Shown: piece by piece, positions 1 through 6,451 of the stretch
Layout of the letters: every line of letters starts with the position of its first letter
How positions within the stretch are numbered: the stretch's first letter is position 1
NCBI GenBank assembly: GCA_017502875.1
Contig: JAFVUF010000025.1
Span: forward strand, 1-45,412
Length of the DNA stretch: 45,412 nt
Source: Clostridia bacterium
Lineage (GTDB): Bacteria > Bacillota > Clostridia > Oscillospirales > CAG-272
Direction: 5' to 3'
The notes under the pieces: model-generated
Database searches by the model: none
What the model saw: only the letters and a program-made list of their open reading frames with translations
What the model was told of the DNA's origin: nothing
Made by a program: the position numbers and the translations under genes

Positions 1-184
1 AACCGTAACCAATATTCCACCTATTGAGAACGTAACGATTTCAATACGCGGTGATTATAACGTTGATGAGGTTATTCTTCAGCCCGAAGGCGTAAAGCTC
101 GAAACCTATAAAGAAGGCGGAAGAACATTCTTTAAAATACCGAGAGTTGATATTCATTCCGTAGCTCATATTCGCGTTAAATAA
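1..184 (+). CDS. C-terminal fragment of a probable glycoside hydrolase-type protein
   Basis: An open frame enters from the left edge and ends at TAA 182-184; codons run from base 2. The 60 visible residues (TVTNIPPIENVTISIRGDYN... to ...VDIHSVAHIRVK) are rich in alternating hydrophobic residues. They read like the last beta-sandwich of a carbohydrate-active enzyme, where a closing domain ends in a short strand such as HIRVK. No catalytic residues are in view, so the family cannot be named. A strong terminator follows 20 bases after the stop, so this is the last gene of its transcript. The glycosidase assignment is inference from style of sequence only; a bacterial Ig-like domain is the alternative. 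Confidence 0.45.
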   Translation, partial: TVTNIPPIENVTISIRGDYNVDEVILQPEGVKLETYKEGGRTFFKIPRVDIHSVAHIRVK

Positions 185-204
185 AATATCGACATAAAAC
201 TACA

Positions 205-236
205 TGGGGGTATCATTCCAAACGATGATACCCCCA
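205..236 (+). terminator. Rho-independent terminator of the upstream partial gene
   Basis: Perfect 12-bp inverted repeat: arm TGGGGGTATCAT at 205-216, loop of 8, arm at 225-236. It is followed by CTTCCATTTTG, so the U-tract is weak. It lies 20 bases after the stop of the partial plus-strand gene. Confidence 0.7.
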
Positions 237-435
237 CTTCCATTTTGAGCTGCGCGCAAGCCCTGCGGCAGCGTCAGTGCTATATTAAATCTTCTTTTCT
301 AAATATCCCCTCTCTTTGCTTTTAATGAATTATATGAAAAATGTGAATTATCTATAATCATCACTCCTTGTACTTAATTTTTTACCTGCTATTTCTCTAT
401 ATCTTATACCTTCCTTTCCTCTTTTCTTTATTTGT
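237..435. other. Intergenic stretch, pyrimidine-rich on the plus strand, no gene seen
   Basis: Between the terminator at 205-236 and the end of hpf there is about 200 bases with no supportable gene. From about 360 to 435 the plus strand is strongly T/C-rich (purine-rich on the other strand). I see no promoter or RNA gene here. Confidence 0.5.
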
Positions 436-463
436 GCTTCCCTATCGCAACACAAGGGAAAGC
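436..463 (-). terminator. Weak hairpin after hpf
   Basis: GCTTCCCT at 436-443 pairs with AGGGAAAGC at 455-463, with one bulged base, directly after the hpf stop on the minus strand. The downstream minus-strand sequence is A-rich rather than U-rich, so termination here is only a possibility. Confidence 0.35.
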
Positions 464-465
464 TG

Positions 466-1008
466 TTATTCTGTTTTAGGAACTATCAGGCCGTATTTGC
501 CGTCCTTTCTCTCATACACTACGCAAATTCTTGAAGTATCCTGATCTAAAAATACGAAGAACTGATGTCCGAGCATATTCATTTGAAGTATGGCTTCCTC
601 CGTTGACATCGGCTTCAGTACAAATTCCTTGATTCTTACGGGCGCGTCGCTGTTTACCGCAGGCACCTCGTCCTCGACAGACTCAACTACTATCTCTTTC
701 GGGAACACACCGTCGCGAAGCCTCTTTTCAAGCCTCGTCTTGTTCTTGCGGAGCTGTCTCTCGATCGACTCCATTACCGCATCGAGAGCGTTCTGGAAAG
801 TGGAATCCTCCTCTTCGCCTCTGAACATCAGTCCTGAGCTGGTTATCGTAAGCTCAAGTATCTCGTTACCGTTCTTACGCTTGCGAAGAGTTACGTTTGC
901 GATAGCGTCGTCCTTGAAGAACTTATCGTACTTGGACAGCTTCCTGTCCGCAAGCTCGTAGAAGTCCTTCGGCACATCCATCTGTCTGCCAACAATTTTG
1001 ATTCTCAT
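466..1008 (-). CDS. hpf: Ribosome hibernation-promoting factor, long form
   Basis: A 180-residue cytoplasmic protein that binds the decoding region of idle 30S subunits and promotes dimerisation to inactive 100S ribosomes in stationary phase or stress. Residues 1-95 form the S30AE/YfiA domain (MRIKIVGRQMDV..., with the basic KNKTRLEKRLRDG segment after it). The last ~60 residues (VRIKEFVLKPMSTEEAILQMNMLGHQFFVF...) are the C-terminal dimerisation domain that defines the long form of Gram-positive bacteria. The start at 1008 is chosen because AAAGGTGGG lies just upstream; the frame stays open 16 codons further but lacks a ribosome site. It is a single-gene unit with its own near-consensus promoter at 1061-1089. 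Confidence 0.95.
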   Translation of the reverse strand: MRIKIVGRQMDVPKDFYELADRKLSKYDKFFKDDAIANVTLRKRKNGNEILELTITSSGLMFRGEEEDSTFQNALDAVMESIERQLRKNKTRLEKRLRDGVFPKEIVVESVEDEVPAVNSDAPVRIKEFVLKPMSTEEAILQMNMLGHQFFVFLDQDTSRICVVYERKDGKYGLIVPKTE

Positions 1009-1060
1009 GTAATCCCACCTTTTTGGAGTATTATCAAGGGGTTTCCCTCCTGACACCTAA

Positions 1061-1089
1061 ATTATACCATACGCCCCACTTGCTTTCAA
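1061..1089 (-). promoter_or_regulatory. Sigma-A promoter of hpf
   Basis: On the minus strand, -35 TTGAAA (1084-1089) and -10 TATAAT (1061-1066) are 17 bases apart, about 55 bases before the hpf start codon. Confidence 0.8.
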
Positions 1090-1148
1090 TGTACTTTTTG
1101 TGAATATTATACAAATTTAAAAGTTACATTTTATTTTATTTGTAGGTA

Positions 1149-1177
1149 TTGACAAATAAAGGCATATATGATATAAT
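1149..1177 (+). promoter_or_regulatory. Perfect consensus promoter with no gene downstream
   Basis: TTGACA at 1149-1154, 17-base spacer, TATAAT at 1172-1177. The predicted start point, near 1184, is the first base of the terminator hairpin at 1184-1217. Beyond that the only gene is azlD on the opposite strand, so this promoter would give a transcript of only about 40-45 bases. Confidence 0.75.
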
Positions 1178-1183
1178 ATACGT

Positions 1184-1217
1184 AATGCAGCCGAGAGTAT
1201 GCCCTCTCGGCTGCATT
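1184..1217. terminator. 14-bp hairpin with U-tract, shared by azlCD and the orphan promoter
   Basis: AATGCAGCCGAGAG (1184-1197) pairs perfectly with 1204-1217, loop TATGCC. The U-tract (ATTTTTCTTCTT) is on the plus strand, matching the orphan promoter. For the minus-strand azlCD transcript, which ends at 1228, the hairpin is equally placed but the following bases are AT-mixed. Confidence 0.8.
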
Positions 1218-1227
1218 ATTTTTCTTC

Positions 1228-1551
1228 TTATTTAATTAAAAGCAGGATTAGCTCTGTCGCAAGTACAGCTCCGCAGCCCGACAGCGCAACGGTCATCAGT
1301 CCGCGCTCAAAATAGGCGAGGACAAGCGCTACCGCAAAGCCTATAACGGCTGAAATGAGCGATGGGGTTGCCGCGAAAATTGCGGGAACGGTCATTACGG
1401 AAAGCACCGAATACGGCACGTAGTACAAAAACGACTTTATAAAGCGATTCTCTATTTTTCGCTTAACGAGAACCAGCGGAAGCATTCTGACAAGGTACGT
1501 AACTCCCGCCATAATGAGAAGATAAAGCGCGAATTTCAAGGCCTCAGGCAT
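1228..1551 (-). CDS. azlD: Branched-chain amino acid exporter small subunit AzlD
   Basis: A 107-residue membrane protein with about four hydrophobic segments (ALKFALYLLIMAGVTYLVRM, FLYYVPYSVLSVMTVPAIFA, AVIGFAVALVLAY, VALSGCGAVLATELILLL). Its length and the pattern TYLVRMLP...FIKSFLYYVPYSVLSVM are typical of AzlD. With AzlC it forms the exporter for leucine, isoleucine, valine and their analogues. Its ATG lies inside the end of azlC (8-base overlap), indicating translational coupling. A hairpin terminator begins 11 bases after the stop. Confidence 0.9.
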   Translation of the reverse strand: MPEALKFALYLLIMAGVTYLVRMLPLVLVKRKIENRFIKSFLYYVPYSVLSVMTVPAIFAATPSLISAVIGFAVALVLAYFERGLMTVALSGCGAVLATELILLLIK

Positions 1552-2281
1552 TCTGCTCCACCTCCAAATCCGTACGCATACCGTCCTTTACGGGCGCTAC
1601 CAAAGCGAACAAAAGGCTTGCCGCCACCGCGCAAATGATGATAATGAAGCCGTCTCCGATGGCTTTAAGCGCGGGAACGTAATTGAACACACAGCTAAGC
1701 GCAACGGCAAGCAGCACGCACATGAGCGTAGGTCTGCTTTTTTTACACGGCGGAACGACTATCGCGATAAACATACAGTAAAGCGCCACTCCAAGAGATG
1801 AGGCGACTATTTCCGGAAGTATATCACCCGCAACCGCGCCAAGAAGCGTTCCGAGCGCCCAACCAAAATACGGAGTGAGAGAAAGTCCGAGCATATAGCG
1901 CTTACCTACCGCACCCTTGTTTCCGGAGGCTACAGCGAATATCTCGTCGGTATTACAGAATGCTATCCAGAGTCGGTCAAAAAATCTGACGTTTTTGCCG
2001 AGCTTCTGAGAAAGCGATACTGACATAAGCGAGTAGCGCAGATTTATGACCACCTGAGTTGCCGCAAGCTCCCAAAGCGAGCCAAAGGCGGCGATTATCG
2101 GCGCGCCCGCAAGCTGACCGGCTGAGGTGAGGTTGAACATTGAGATAAGTACCGCTTCAAGCACCGAAAGCCCCATGTTGACGGCGGATATTCCAAAGGC
2201 AAAGGAAACGGACAAATACCCAAGGCAAATCGGTATTCCGTCTCGCAGCCCTTTCTTAAAATTATCGTTTTGCAGTTCCAT
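1544..2281 (-). CDS. azlC: Branched-chain amino acid exporter large subunit AzlC
   Basis: A 245-residue polytopic inner-membrane permease, partner of AzlD. The N-terminal KKGLRDGIPICLGYLSVSFAFGI and the following GQLAGAPIIAAFG...INLRYSLMSVSLSQKL...FCNTDEIFAVA are hallmark AzlC segments. The start at 2281 is preferred because AGGATATC sits about 9 bases upstream; the frame is open 23 codons further, but that stretch contains the promoter -10 region. It has its own promoter at 2322-2350, and azlD follows with an overlapping start. No AzlB-type Lrp regulator is adjacent. Confidence 0.92.
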   Translation of the reverse strand: MELQNDNFKKGLRDGIPICLGYLSVSFAFGISAVNMGLSVLEAVLISMFNLTSAGQLAGAPIIAAFGSLWELAATQVVINLRYSLMSVSLSQKLGKNVRFFDRLWIAFCNTDEIFAVASGNKGAVGKRYMLGLSLTPYFGWALGTLLGAVAGDILPEIVASSLGVALYCMFIAIVVPPCKKSRPTLMCVLLAVALSCVFNYVPALKAIGDGFIIIICAVAASLLFALVAPVKDGMRTDLEVEQNA

Positions 2282-2321
2282 TTTTTGATATCCTGTTTGT
2301 TGTTTTTCTATACATTTATTG

Positions 2322-2350
2322 ATTATAGCACTTTGTTTTAGCAAAGTCAA
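2322..2350 (-). promoter_or_regulatory. Sigma-A promoter of azlCD
   Basis: Minus strand: -35 TTGACT (2345-2350), 17-base spacer, -10 TATAAT (2322-2327), about 40 bases before the chosen azlC start. This supports the internal rather than the longest start. Confidence 0.8.
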
Positions 2351-2381
2351 GTTAAGAAAATGATTATTTTCTTACAGATGA

Positions 2382-2410
2382 TTGATTTTCTGAAAAAAAA
2401 GTGGTAAAAT
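2382..2410 (+). promoter_or_regulatory. Promoter of the acetyltransferase gene at 2441
   Basis: TTGATT (2382-2387), 17-base spacer, TAAAAT (2405-2410). It is divergent from the azlCD promoter, with the two -35 boxes about 32 bases apart. Confidence 0.65.
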
Positions 2411-2440
2411 GTCATATAGAAAGGACAGTGAGAGCAAATA

Positions 2441-2938
2441 ATGGAGCTGATAAAATTTAGCGAAAAGGATTTTTTAGGGATAAAAGCGTTTATGACGCCG
2501 CTTTGGCGCTCGACCTACGGCGAGATACTGCCAAGGGAGCAAATAGATTTTCTTATAGATAAGTATTTTTCGGACGAGGGACTTAGGTATTTCAGAGCGC
2601 TTGGCTACAAATATTTTAAGATAATGGACGGGGATATGCGGGGCGTTGCCGTTATATGTGAAAAGGATGGCTCGACCTATCTTGACAAGCTGTATTTAAG
2701 CGAGAACTCGCGCGGCAAGGGCTACGCAAGCTTCGTTTTTTCGGAGCTGCTGAAAATGGGCAAGGACATCACCCTGAACGTAAACCGGGGTAATGCTCGC
2801 GCGCTTCGCTGTTATTTCAAGAACGGCTTTACCGTAGAAAGCGAGGAGATAATCGAGCTTGGAAACGGAATGGTAAACAGGGATTACAATTTACGGCTGA
2901 CGAAGGGAAATTTTGATATAGCAACTAATGGTAAATGA
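2441..2938 (+). CDS. GNAT-family N-acetyltransferase
   Basis: A 165-residue single-domain protein. The acetyl-CoA binding loop is visible as LYLSENSRGKGYASFVFSEL (motif A, R/QxxGxG/A variant RGKGYA), followed by ITLNVNRGNARALRCYFKNGF, the conserved motif B that ends most GNAT folds. The substrate is not evident; such enzymes acetylate small amines or protein N-termini. It is monocistronic, with its own promoter and a tight bidirectional terminator four bases after the stop. AAAGGA lies about 15 bases before the ATG, a longer than usual gap. Confidence 0.85.
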   Translation: MELIKFSEKDFLGIKAFMTPLWRSTYGEILPREQIDFLIDKYFSDEGLRYFRALGYKYFKIMDGDMRGVAVICEKDGSTYLDKLYLSENSRGKGYASFVFSELLKMGKDITLNVNRGNARALRCYFKNGFTVESEEIIELGNGMVNRDYNLRLTKGNFDIATNGK

Positions 2939-2941
2939 AAT

Positions 2942-2970
2942 ATAAAAGGCAGCCGTTGGCTGCCTTTTAT
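2942..2970. terminator. Bidirectional terminator between convergent genes
   Basis: 13-bp perfect stem (ATAAAAGGCAGCC at 2942-2954, partner 2958-2970) with a 3-base loop and A/T runs on both flanks. It serves the acetyltransferase gene (+) and the GIY-YIG gene (-). Confidence 0.85.
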
Positions 2971-2990
2971 GCTTTTTATATGTCATTCTA

Positions 2991-3833
2991 TTAGTTTTTG
3001 TTTAAACCAAATCTTCTTGTCATTAATACTTCTTTCCAGTGATTTTCACGGCTTATTATGTATTCATTTCCCAAACTCATATTACAAATCTCTAAAACAG
3101 AATATTTAAAATTGAATTTATAATCCTCGCCGTTCTCTCGCAATAGTTCTTTGAGTTCAATATTTCCACCGTGCCCGTTTTTAGCATACTCCGACCAACG
3201 TTGCCAAATGCATTCATCGCCATAAGCACTTCCAACATATTGTTTGCCCGTCAGCTCGTCCATGATAAGATAAATACCTTTGACATTTGAAAGAGCAGAT
3301 TTCCAAGATAAAATATTATCATTTACAATCAACCGCAAGGTTTCATGGTCTATATTCACTTGGTCAAAGCCGAGAAAATCTGTTATCGCAATTTTTTTAT
3401 CAAATATACTTGAAACGTAAATATCACTTGGAGACATACCGTTGGTTGCTTTTAATTCAAGGGTTGGATAAGAAGCTCTGAATTCTTTTTTGAAATAAAA
3501 CAGCACCCTGCCGATTAAATCGGATTGAATATTCAAAAGCTTAGTTTCATATTTCCAGCCGTTCCATTTGCCATTGGTTATGGGTATAGGTTTAATCGGT
3601 AAAACTTCATAAACGCCGCCATATAACCAAGTGTTTTTACTGTAATAGATAAGTGAGATTATATATTTACGACTCCAATTTTTGCTTGTTTGCTCTTCTT
3701 GCCATTCCTTGAATTTACCAATTATAAAGCTATTATATGGCTTCATTTTATCATCAGCGCCCGTGGCAAGATGGATTTTGTAATCTTTATAGTCGTCTTC
3801 CGGAATATTTAATAAATCAACTAATTTTATCAT
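2991..3833 (-). CDS. GIY-YIG nuclease domain protein coupled to Fic
   Basis: A 280-residue protein whose C-terminal part (about 183-275) is a GIY-YIG endonuclease-like domain: GIYLI at 186-190, QYVGSA at 198-203, Arg212 in IWQRW, and a late Glu-containing segment before NHWKEVLMTRRFGLN. The N-terminal 180 residues have no motif I recognise; they contain YIISLIYYSKNTWLYGGVYEV and may form a DNA or ligand binding module. Its ATG overlaps the fic stop by 4 bases (ATGA), so translation is coupled. Codon use is visibly more AT-rich than the surrounding genes, suggesting later acquisition. It could cleave DNA or RNA; the target is unknown. Confidence 0.75.
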   Translation of the reverse strand: MIKLVDLLNIPEDDYKDYKIHLATGADDKMKPYNSFIIGKFKEWQEEQTSKNWSRKYIISLIYYSKNTWLYGGVYEVLPIKPIPITNGKWNGWKYETKLLNIQSDLIGRVLFYFKKEFRASYPTLELKATNGMSPSDIYVSSIFDKKIAITDFLGFDQVNIDHETLRLIVNDNILSWKSALSNVKGIYLIMDELTGKQYVGSAYGDECIWQRWSEYAKNGHGGNIELKELLRENGEDYKFNFKYSVLEICNMSLGNEYIISRENHWKEVLMTRRFGLNKN

Positions 3834-4438
3834 TTCAAATCCTCTGCTTTGAATATCGAATATCCCTCGTAGTGATAGCTGTGGTCGATACCCTTCATAT
3901 AGAGCTGTCGGTCATTTATCTTATCGGTAAGGGCATTTTTAAGCAGATACTTAATCTCAATGTCCTTGATAGGGCTGCGCTCCATAGCGAGAAGGTAATC
4001 CTCTTTATCAACAAGGCTCCAATCGACGACCTTGCCAAGCTCTTTTTTTAATATAAGGTCGAGCCATATTCTCGTCGCCCTGCCGTTGCCCTCGCGGAAT
4101 GGGTGAGCTATATTCATTTCAACGTACTTCTCAACTATCTCATCAAAGCTGCCTTGCGGCATTTTATCGACGTGTTCAAGAGCTGCTTTGAGGTACATAA
4201 CGGGAGCAAACCGAAAGTTTCCTTTTGAGATATTAACCTCTCTTATCTCACCCGCAAATGAGTAAACGTCGGAAAAGAGGTGTTTATGAATCCTTGAAAG
4301 CGTTTCAAACGTACCGGCTTCAAGGGTATCAAGCATTCCCGTTTCGAAAAGCTCAACAGCTCTGAGCTTAGTAAGACGCTCCTCTTCTCTTGCAAGGTCT
4401 GACGAATCTGTTATTCCAAGCTTGTTTTCAAGTGCCAT
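3830..4438 (-). CDS. fic: Fic-domain protein, probable class III AMP-transferase with built-in inhibitory motif
   Basis: A 202-residue cytoplasmic protein. The catalytic loop HPFREGNGRATR (112-123) is the complete Fic consensus HPFxxGNGRxxR, so the enzyme should transfer AMP (or another nucleotide monophosphate) to a target hydroxyl. Near the C-terminus, SYHYEG (187-192) fits the inhibitory helix motif [S/T]xxxE[G/N], placing it with class III Fic proteins that repress themselves. The start at 4438 follows AAGGAGA by six bases; upstream in-frame codons fall in the terminator. It lies 60 bases after tRNA-Arg and overlaps the following GIY-YIG gene by 4 bases, forming a two-gene unit. Confidence 0.9.
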   Translation of the reverse strand: MALENKLGITDSSDLAREEERLTKLRAVELFETGMLDTLEAGTFETLSRIHKHLFSDVYSFAGEIREVNISKGNFRFAPVMYLKAALEHVDKMPQGSFDEIVEKYVEMNIAHPFREGNGRATRIWLDLILKKELGKVVDWSLVDKEDYLLAMERSPIKDIEIKYLLKNALTDKINDRQLYMKGIDHSYHYEGYSIFKAEDLK

Positions 4439-4461
4439 AAAGCTTCTCCTTTTTAAAATAC

Positions 4462-4493
4462 AAGAGCGTCCGCTATTCAAAACGAACGCTCTT
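4462..4493 (-). terminator. Terminator between tRNA-Arg and fic
   Basis: On the minus strand, AAGAGCGTTCG pairs with CGGACGCTCTT (4462-4472 with 4483-4493, one G-U pair), followed by GTATTTT. It ends the tRNA transcript or attenuates readthrough into fic. Confidence 0.75.
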
Positions 4494-4494
4494 T

Positions 4495-4569
4495 TGGCGT
4501 TCCCGGCGGGAATCGAACCCACAACAGAGTCTTAGGAGGACCCCGTTATATCCATTTAACTACGAGAAC
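4495..4569 (-). tRNA. tRNA-Arg, anticodon CCT
   Basis: Cloverleaf read on the minus strand: acceptor GTTCTCG (4563-4569) pairs with CGGGAAC near the 3' end. The anticodon stem GGGTC/GACTC encloses the loop CTCCTAA (anticodon CCT, reads AGG), and the T-loop is GTTCGATTC. CCA is encoded at 4495-4497. Confidence 0.93.
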
Positions 4570-4581
4570 GTTTCTTTATAT

Positions 4582-4610
4582 ATTATACCATAAATTTTCC
4601 CTTTTTGCAA
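4582..4610 (-). promoter_or_regulatory. Promoter of tRNA-Arg
   Basis: Minus strand -35 TTGCAA (4605-4610), 17-base spacer, -10 TATAAT (4582-4587), 13 bases before the tRNA 5' end. Confidence 0.75.
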
Positions 4611-4693
4611 GGGGGGAACATCAAGTTTTAAAAAGTTTTTAAACGGTTTTACGGCGTTTTTTAGGCTCAGGCGCTTTTTCGACGCTTTCCAAC

Positions 4694-4722
4694 TTGACAA
4701 GCGTCTTGGTTTATGCTATAAT
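4694..4722 (+). promoter_or_regulatory. Consensus promoter of smpB
   Basis: TTGACA (4694-4699), 17-base spacer, TATAAT (4717-4722), about 30 bases before the ATG. Confidence 0.88.
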
Positions 4723-4754
4723 TTGGGAGTATCTTAAAGAAAGGACGGAGCGTT

Positions 4755-5231
4755 ATGCCTACGAAAACAGACAAAAAAATTATAGCGCAAAACAAAAAGG
4801 CGTATCACGACTTCTTCGTTGACGAAACCTACGAGGCGGGTATCGCTCTGTTCGGCACAGAGGTAAAAAGCATTCGCAACGGCTCAGTTAACTTAAAGGA
4901 TTCCTACTGCTACGTCGAAAACGGCGAGCTTTTCGCTTCGGGTATTCACGTAAGTCCTTACGAAAAGGGTAACATTTTCAACCGCGACCCCCTGCGAGAC
5001 CGCAAGCTGCTTATGCACAAAAAGGAGATAATGAAGCTTCACGGGCTTGTTTCCCAGAAAGGCTTTACCCTCGTTCCGCTTTCGCTTTATTTCAGCGGCT
5101 CAAACGTCAAGGTCGCTATCGGTCTTTGCCGAGGCAAGAAGCTTTACGACAAGCGCGACGACGCCGCTAAAAAGCAGGCTGACCGCGACATCGAGCGTTA
5201 CAGCAAAACAAAGGGCAGAGGTGAATATTGA
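4755..5231 (+). CDS. smpB: SsrA-binding protein SmpB
   Basis: A 158-residue RNA-binding protein that delivers tmRNA to stalled ribosomes for trans-translation. Visible family signatures are [43 protein letters not shown] and the core [24 protein letters not shown]. The basic C-terminal tail ([24 protein letters not shown]) inserts in the mRNA channel. AAAGGACGGAG precedes the ATG. The stop codon lies at the foot of the terminator stem. The tmRNA gene itself is not in this window. Confidence 0.97.
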   Translation: MPTKTDKKIIAQNKKAYHDFFVDETYEAGIALFGTEVKSIRNGSVNLKDSYCYVENGELFASGIHVSPYEKGNIFNRDPLRDRKLLMHKKEIMKLHGLVSQKGFTLVPLSLYFSGSNVKVAIGLCRGKKLYDKRDDAAKKQADRDIERYSKTKGRGEY

Positions 5232-5260
5232 ACCGACTGCGTTTTTCAGTCGGTTTTTTC
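5231..5260 (+). terminator. Terminator of smpB
   Basis: AACCGACTG (5231-5239) pairs with 5247-5255, followed by TTTTTC. Confidence 0.85.
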
Positions 5261-5320
5261 ACGTTTTTATCCAAGAGGCAATACCAAAACAAGCGCACCC
5301 GTAAACCGTCAAAAGCGTTT

Positions 5321-5338
5321 TGTAAACAAAAGTTTACA
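5321..5338. promoter_or_regulatory. Candidate operator upstream of the XRE regulator
   Basis: Perfect palindrome TGTAAAC-AAAA-GTTTACA in the 190-base gap between smpB and the XRE gene. A second inverted repeat with TCCACCT and AGGTGGA arms follows at about 5345-5372, then TTTTTCTTTT and a TACAAT -10-like box at 5392. These could be an operator for autoregulation; the -35 is not clear. Confidence 0.4.
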
Positions 5339-5447
5339 TAAAAATTCCACCTTTAAAACAAAAAGAGGTGGATTTTTCTTTTGCGATGCGATACAATGTG
5401 AGCACAGGATAAGACACACAAAGACATTTTGAAAGGAGCTATATATT

Positions 5448-6386
5448 ATGGATTTTGGAAGCAGATTAGCCACCGCGCGTAAGGCGAAAGGATTTAGCCA
5501 AGAAGAGCTTGCGGAGCTTCTCGGAGTTTCGAGGCAAACTATTTACAAATGGGAAACGGGAATAACGTACCCCGACATCGACAAGCTTTGCGATATTTCA
5601 AGACGTCTTGAAGTAACCACTGTGTACCTTCTTGACGGAGATGAGTCTGTTTCGGAGTCGGCGCAAAGCGATAAGGTAAGCGCAAAAAGGTCGGCTTCAA
5701 ACGATGAATTAATAAAGCACTTCTCCGTCTTTTCAAGGGCTATCGGATTTTCTACATTACTTATATTGCTCGGAGTGGCGGTTTTGGTTGGCTTCTCCGT
5801 ATTCAACACCTTTGTAATGAACGCTGTGGGTTTGAGTGTTATGCTTGTCGCTATTTTTGCCGCAGTCATTGGCTACGTCATATCCGGTATAAAGCACGAG
5901 AGCTTCAAAAAAGAAATAAGCGCGGCAATTTATTTCGACCGGGCTGAGCTAAAAAAGGATGACCGTCAGTTTGCCTTAAAAATCACACTCGGTCTTTCCT
6001 TGATTTTTATAGGCATACTCGGTGTTATTATCTTTGGTCTGATTAATATTGACGTTGCCACGACGGTAGCCGTTGCGGTTATGCTCGCTTTTATCGGTGT
6101 CGCTTGTTATTTCTTTATAACGGGCGGTATTATGCATGAGCTTTACAGCACCCCCGAAAAAGCCGTCATGACGGAGGACGAGAAAAATAAAAAATCCTCA
6201 CTTGAAGAAGGTATTTCGGGTATTATTATGGCGGTTGCTACCGCAACGTTCCTTGTATTTGGATTTTGCTTCAACGCTTGGCATCCCGCTTGGGTAGCCT
6301 TCCCGATAGGCGCTATACTTTCCGGTTGTGTTTCGTCGATAATTAAAATAGCAAGAGGCGGAAAAGACAGCTCGGACGAAGAATGA
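5448..6386 (+). CDS. XRE-family regulator with a six-helix membrane domain
   Basis: A 312-residue protein. Residues 5-60 form a HTH_3/XRE DNA-binding domain (RLATARKAKGFSQEELAELLGVSRQTIYKWETGITYPD). A charged linker of about 35 residues leads to about six hydrophobic segments (near 98-118, 124-146, 175-198, 203-224, 253-274 and 277-297), arranged as three pairs separated by charged loops. It would anchor the DNA-binding head to the inner face of the membrane; known relatives are annotated only as membrane-associated transcriptional regulators. The start follows AAAGGAGCTATAT. No target gene is adjacent except itself, so autoregulation through the upstream palindrome is possible but inferred. 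Confidence 0.82.
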   Translation: MDFGSRLATARKAKGFSQEELAELLGVSRQTIYKWETGITYPDIDKLCDISRRLEVTTVYLLDGDESVSESAQSDKVSAKRSASNDELIKHFSVFSRAIGFSTLLILLGVAVLVGFSVFNTFVMNAVGLSVMLVAIFAAVIGYVISGIKHESFKKEISAAIYFDRAELKKDDRQFALKITLGLSLIFIGILGVIIFGLINIDVATTVAVAVMLAFIGVACYFFITGGIMHELYSTPEKAVMTEDEKNKKSSLEEGISGIIMAVATATFLVFGFCFNAWHPAWVAFPIGAILSGCVSSIIKIARGGKDSSDEE

Positions 6387-6413
6387 TAACGCCCGTAACC
6401 CCTAAAAACATCA

Positions 6414-6447
6414 AAAACGGCGCTCGTTTTTATACGAGCGCCGTTTT
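6414..6447. terminator. Bidirectional terminator between XRE gene and glnN
   Basis: 14-bp perfect stem (AAAACGGCGCTCGT at 6414-6427, partner 6434-6447), loop TTTTATA, T-run on both strands. Confidence 0.88.
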
Positions 6448-6451
6448 AATT

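Noticed and set aside
5232-5447. tmRNA gene next to smpB
   Set aside because: The gap holds a terminator, two inverted repeats and a possible promoter, but no alanine-tRNA-like ends or tag-coding frame.
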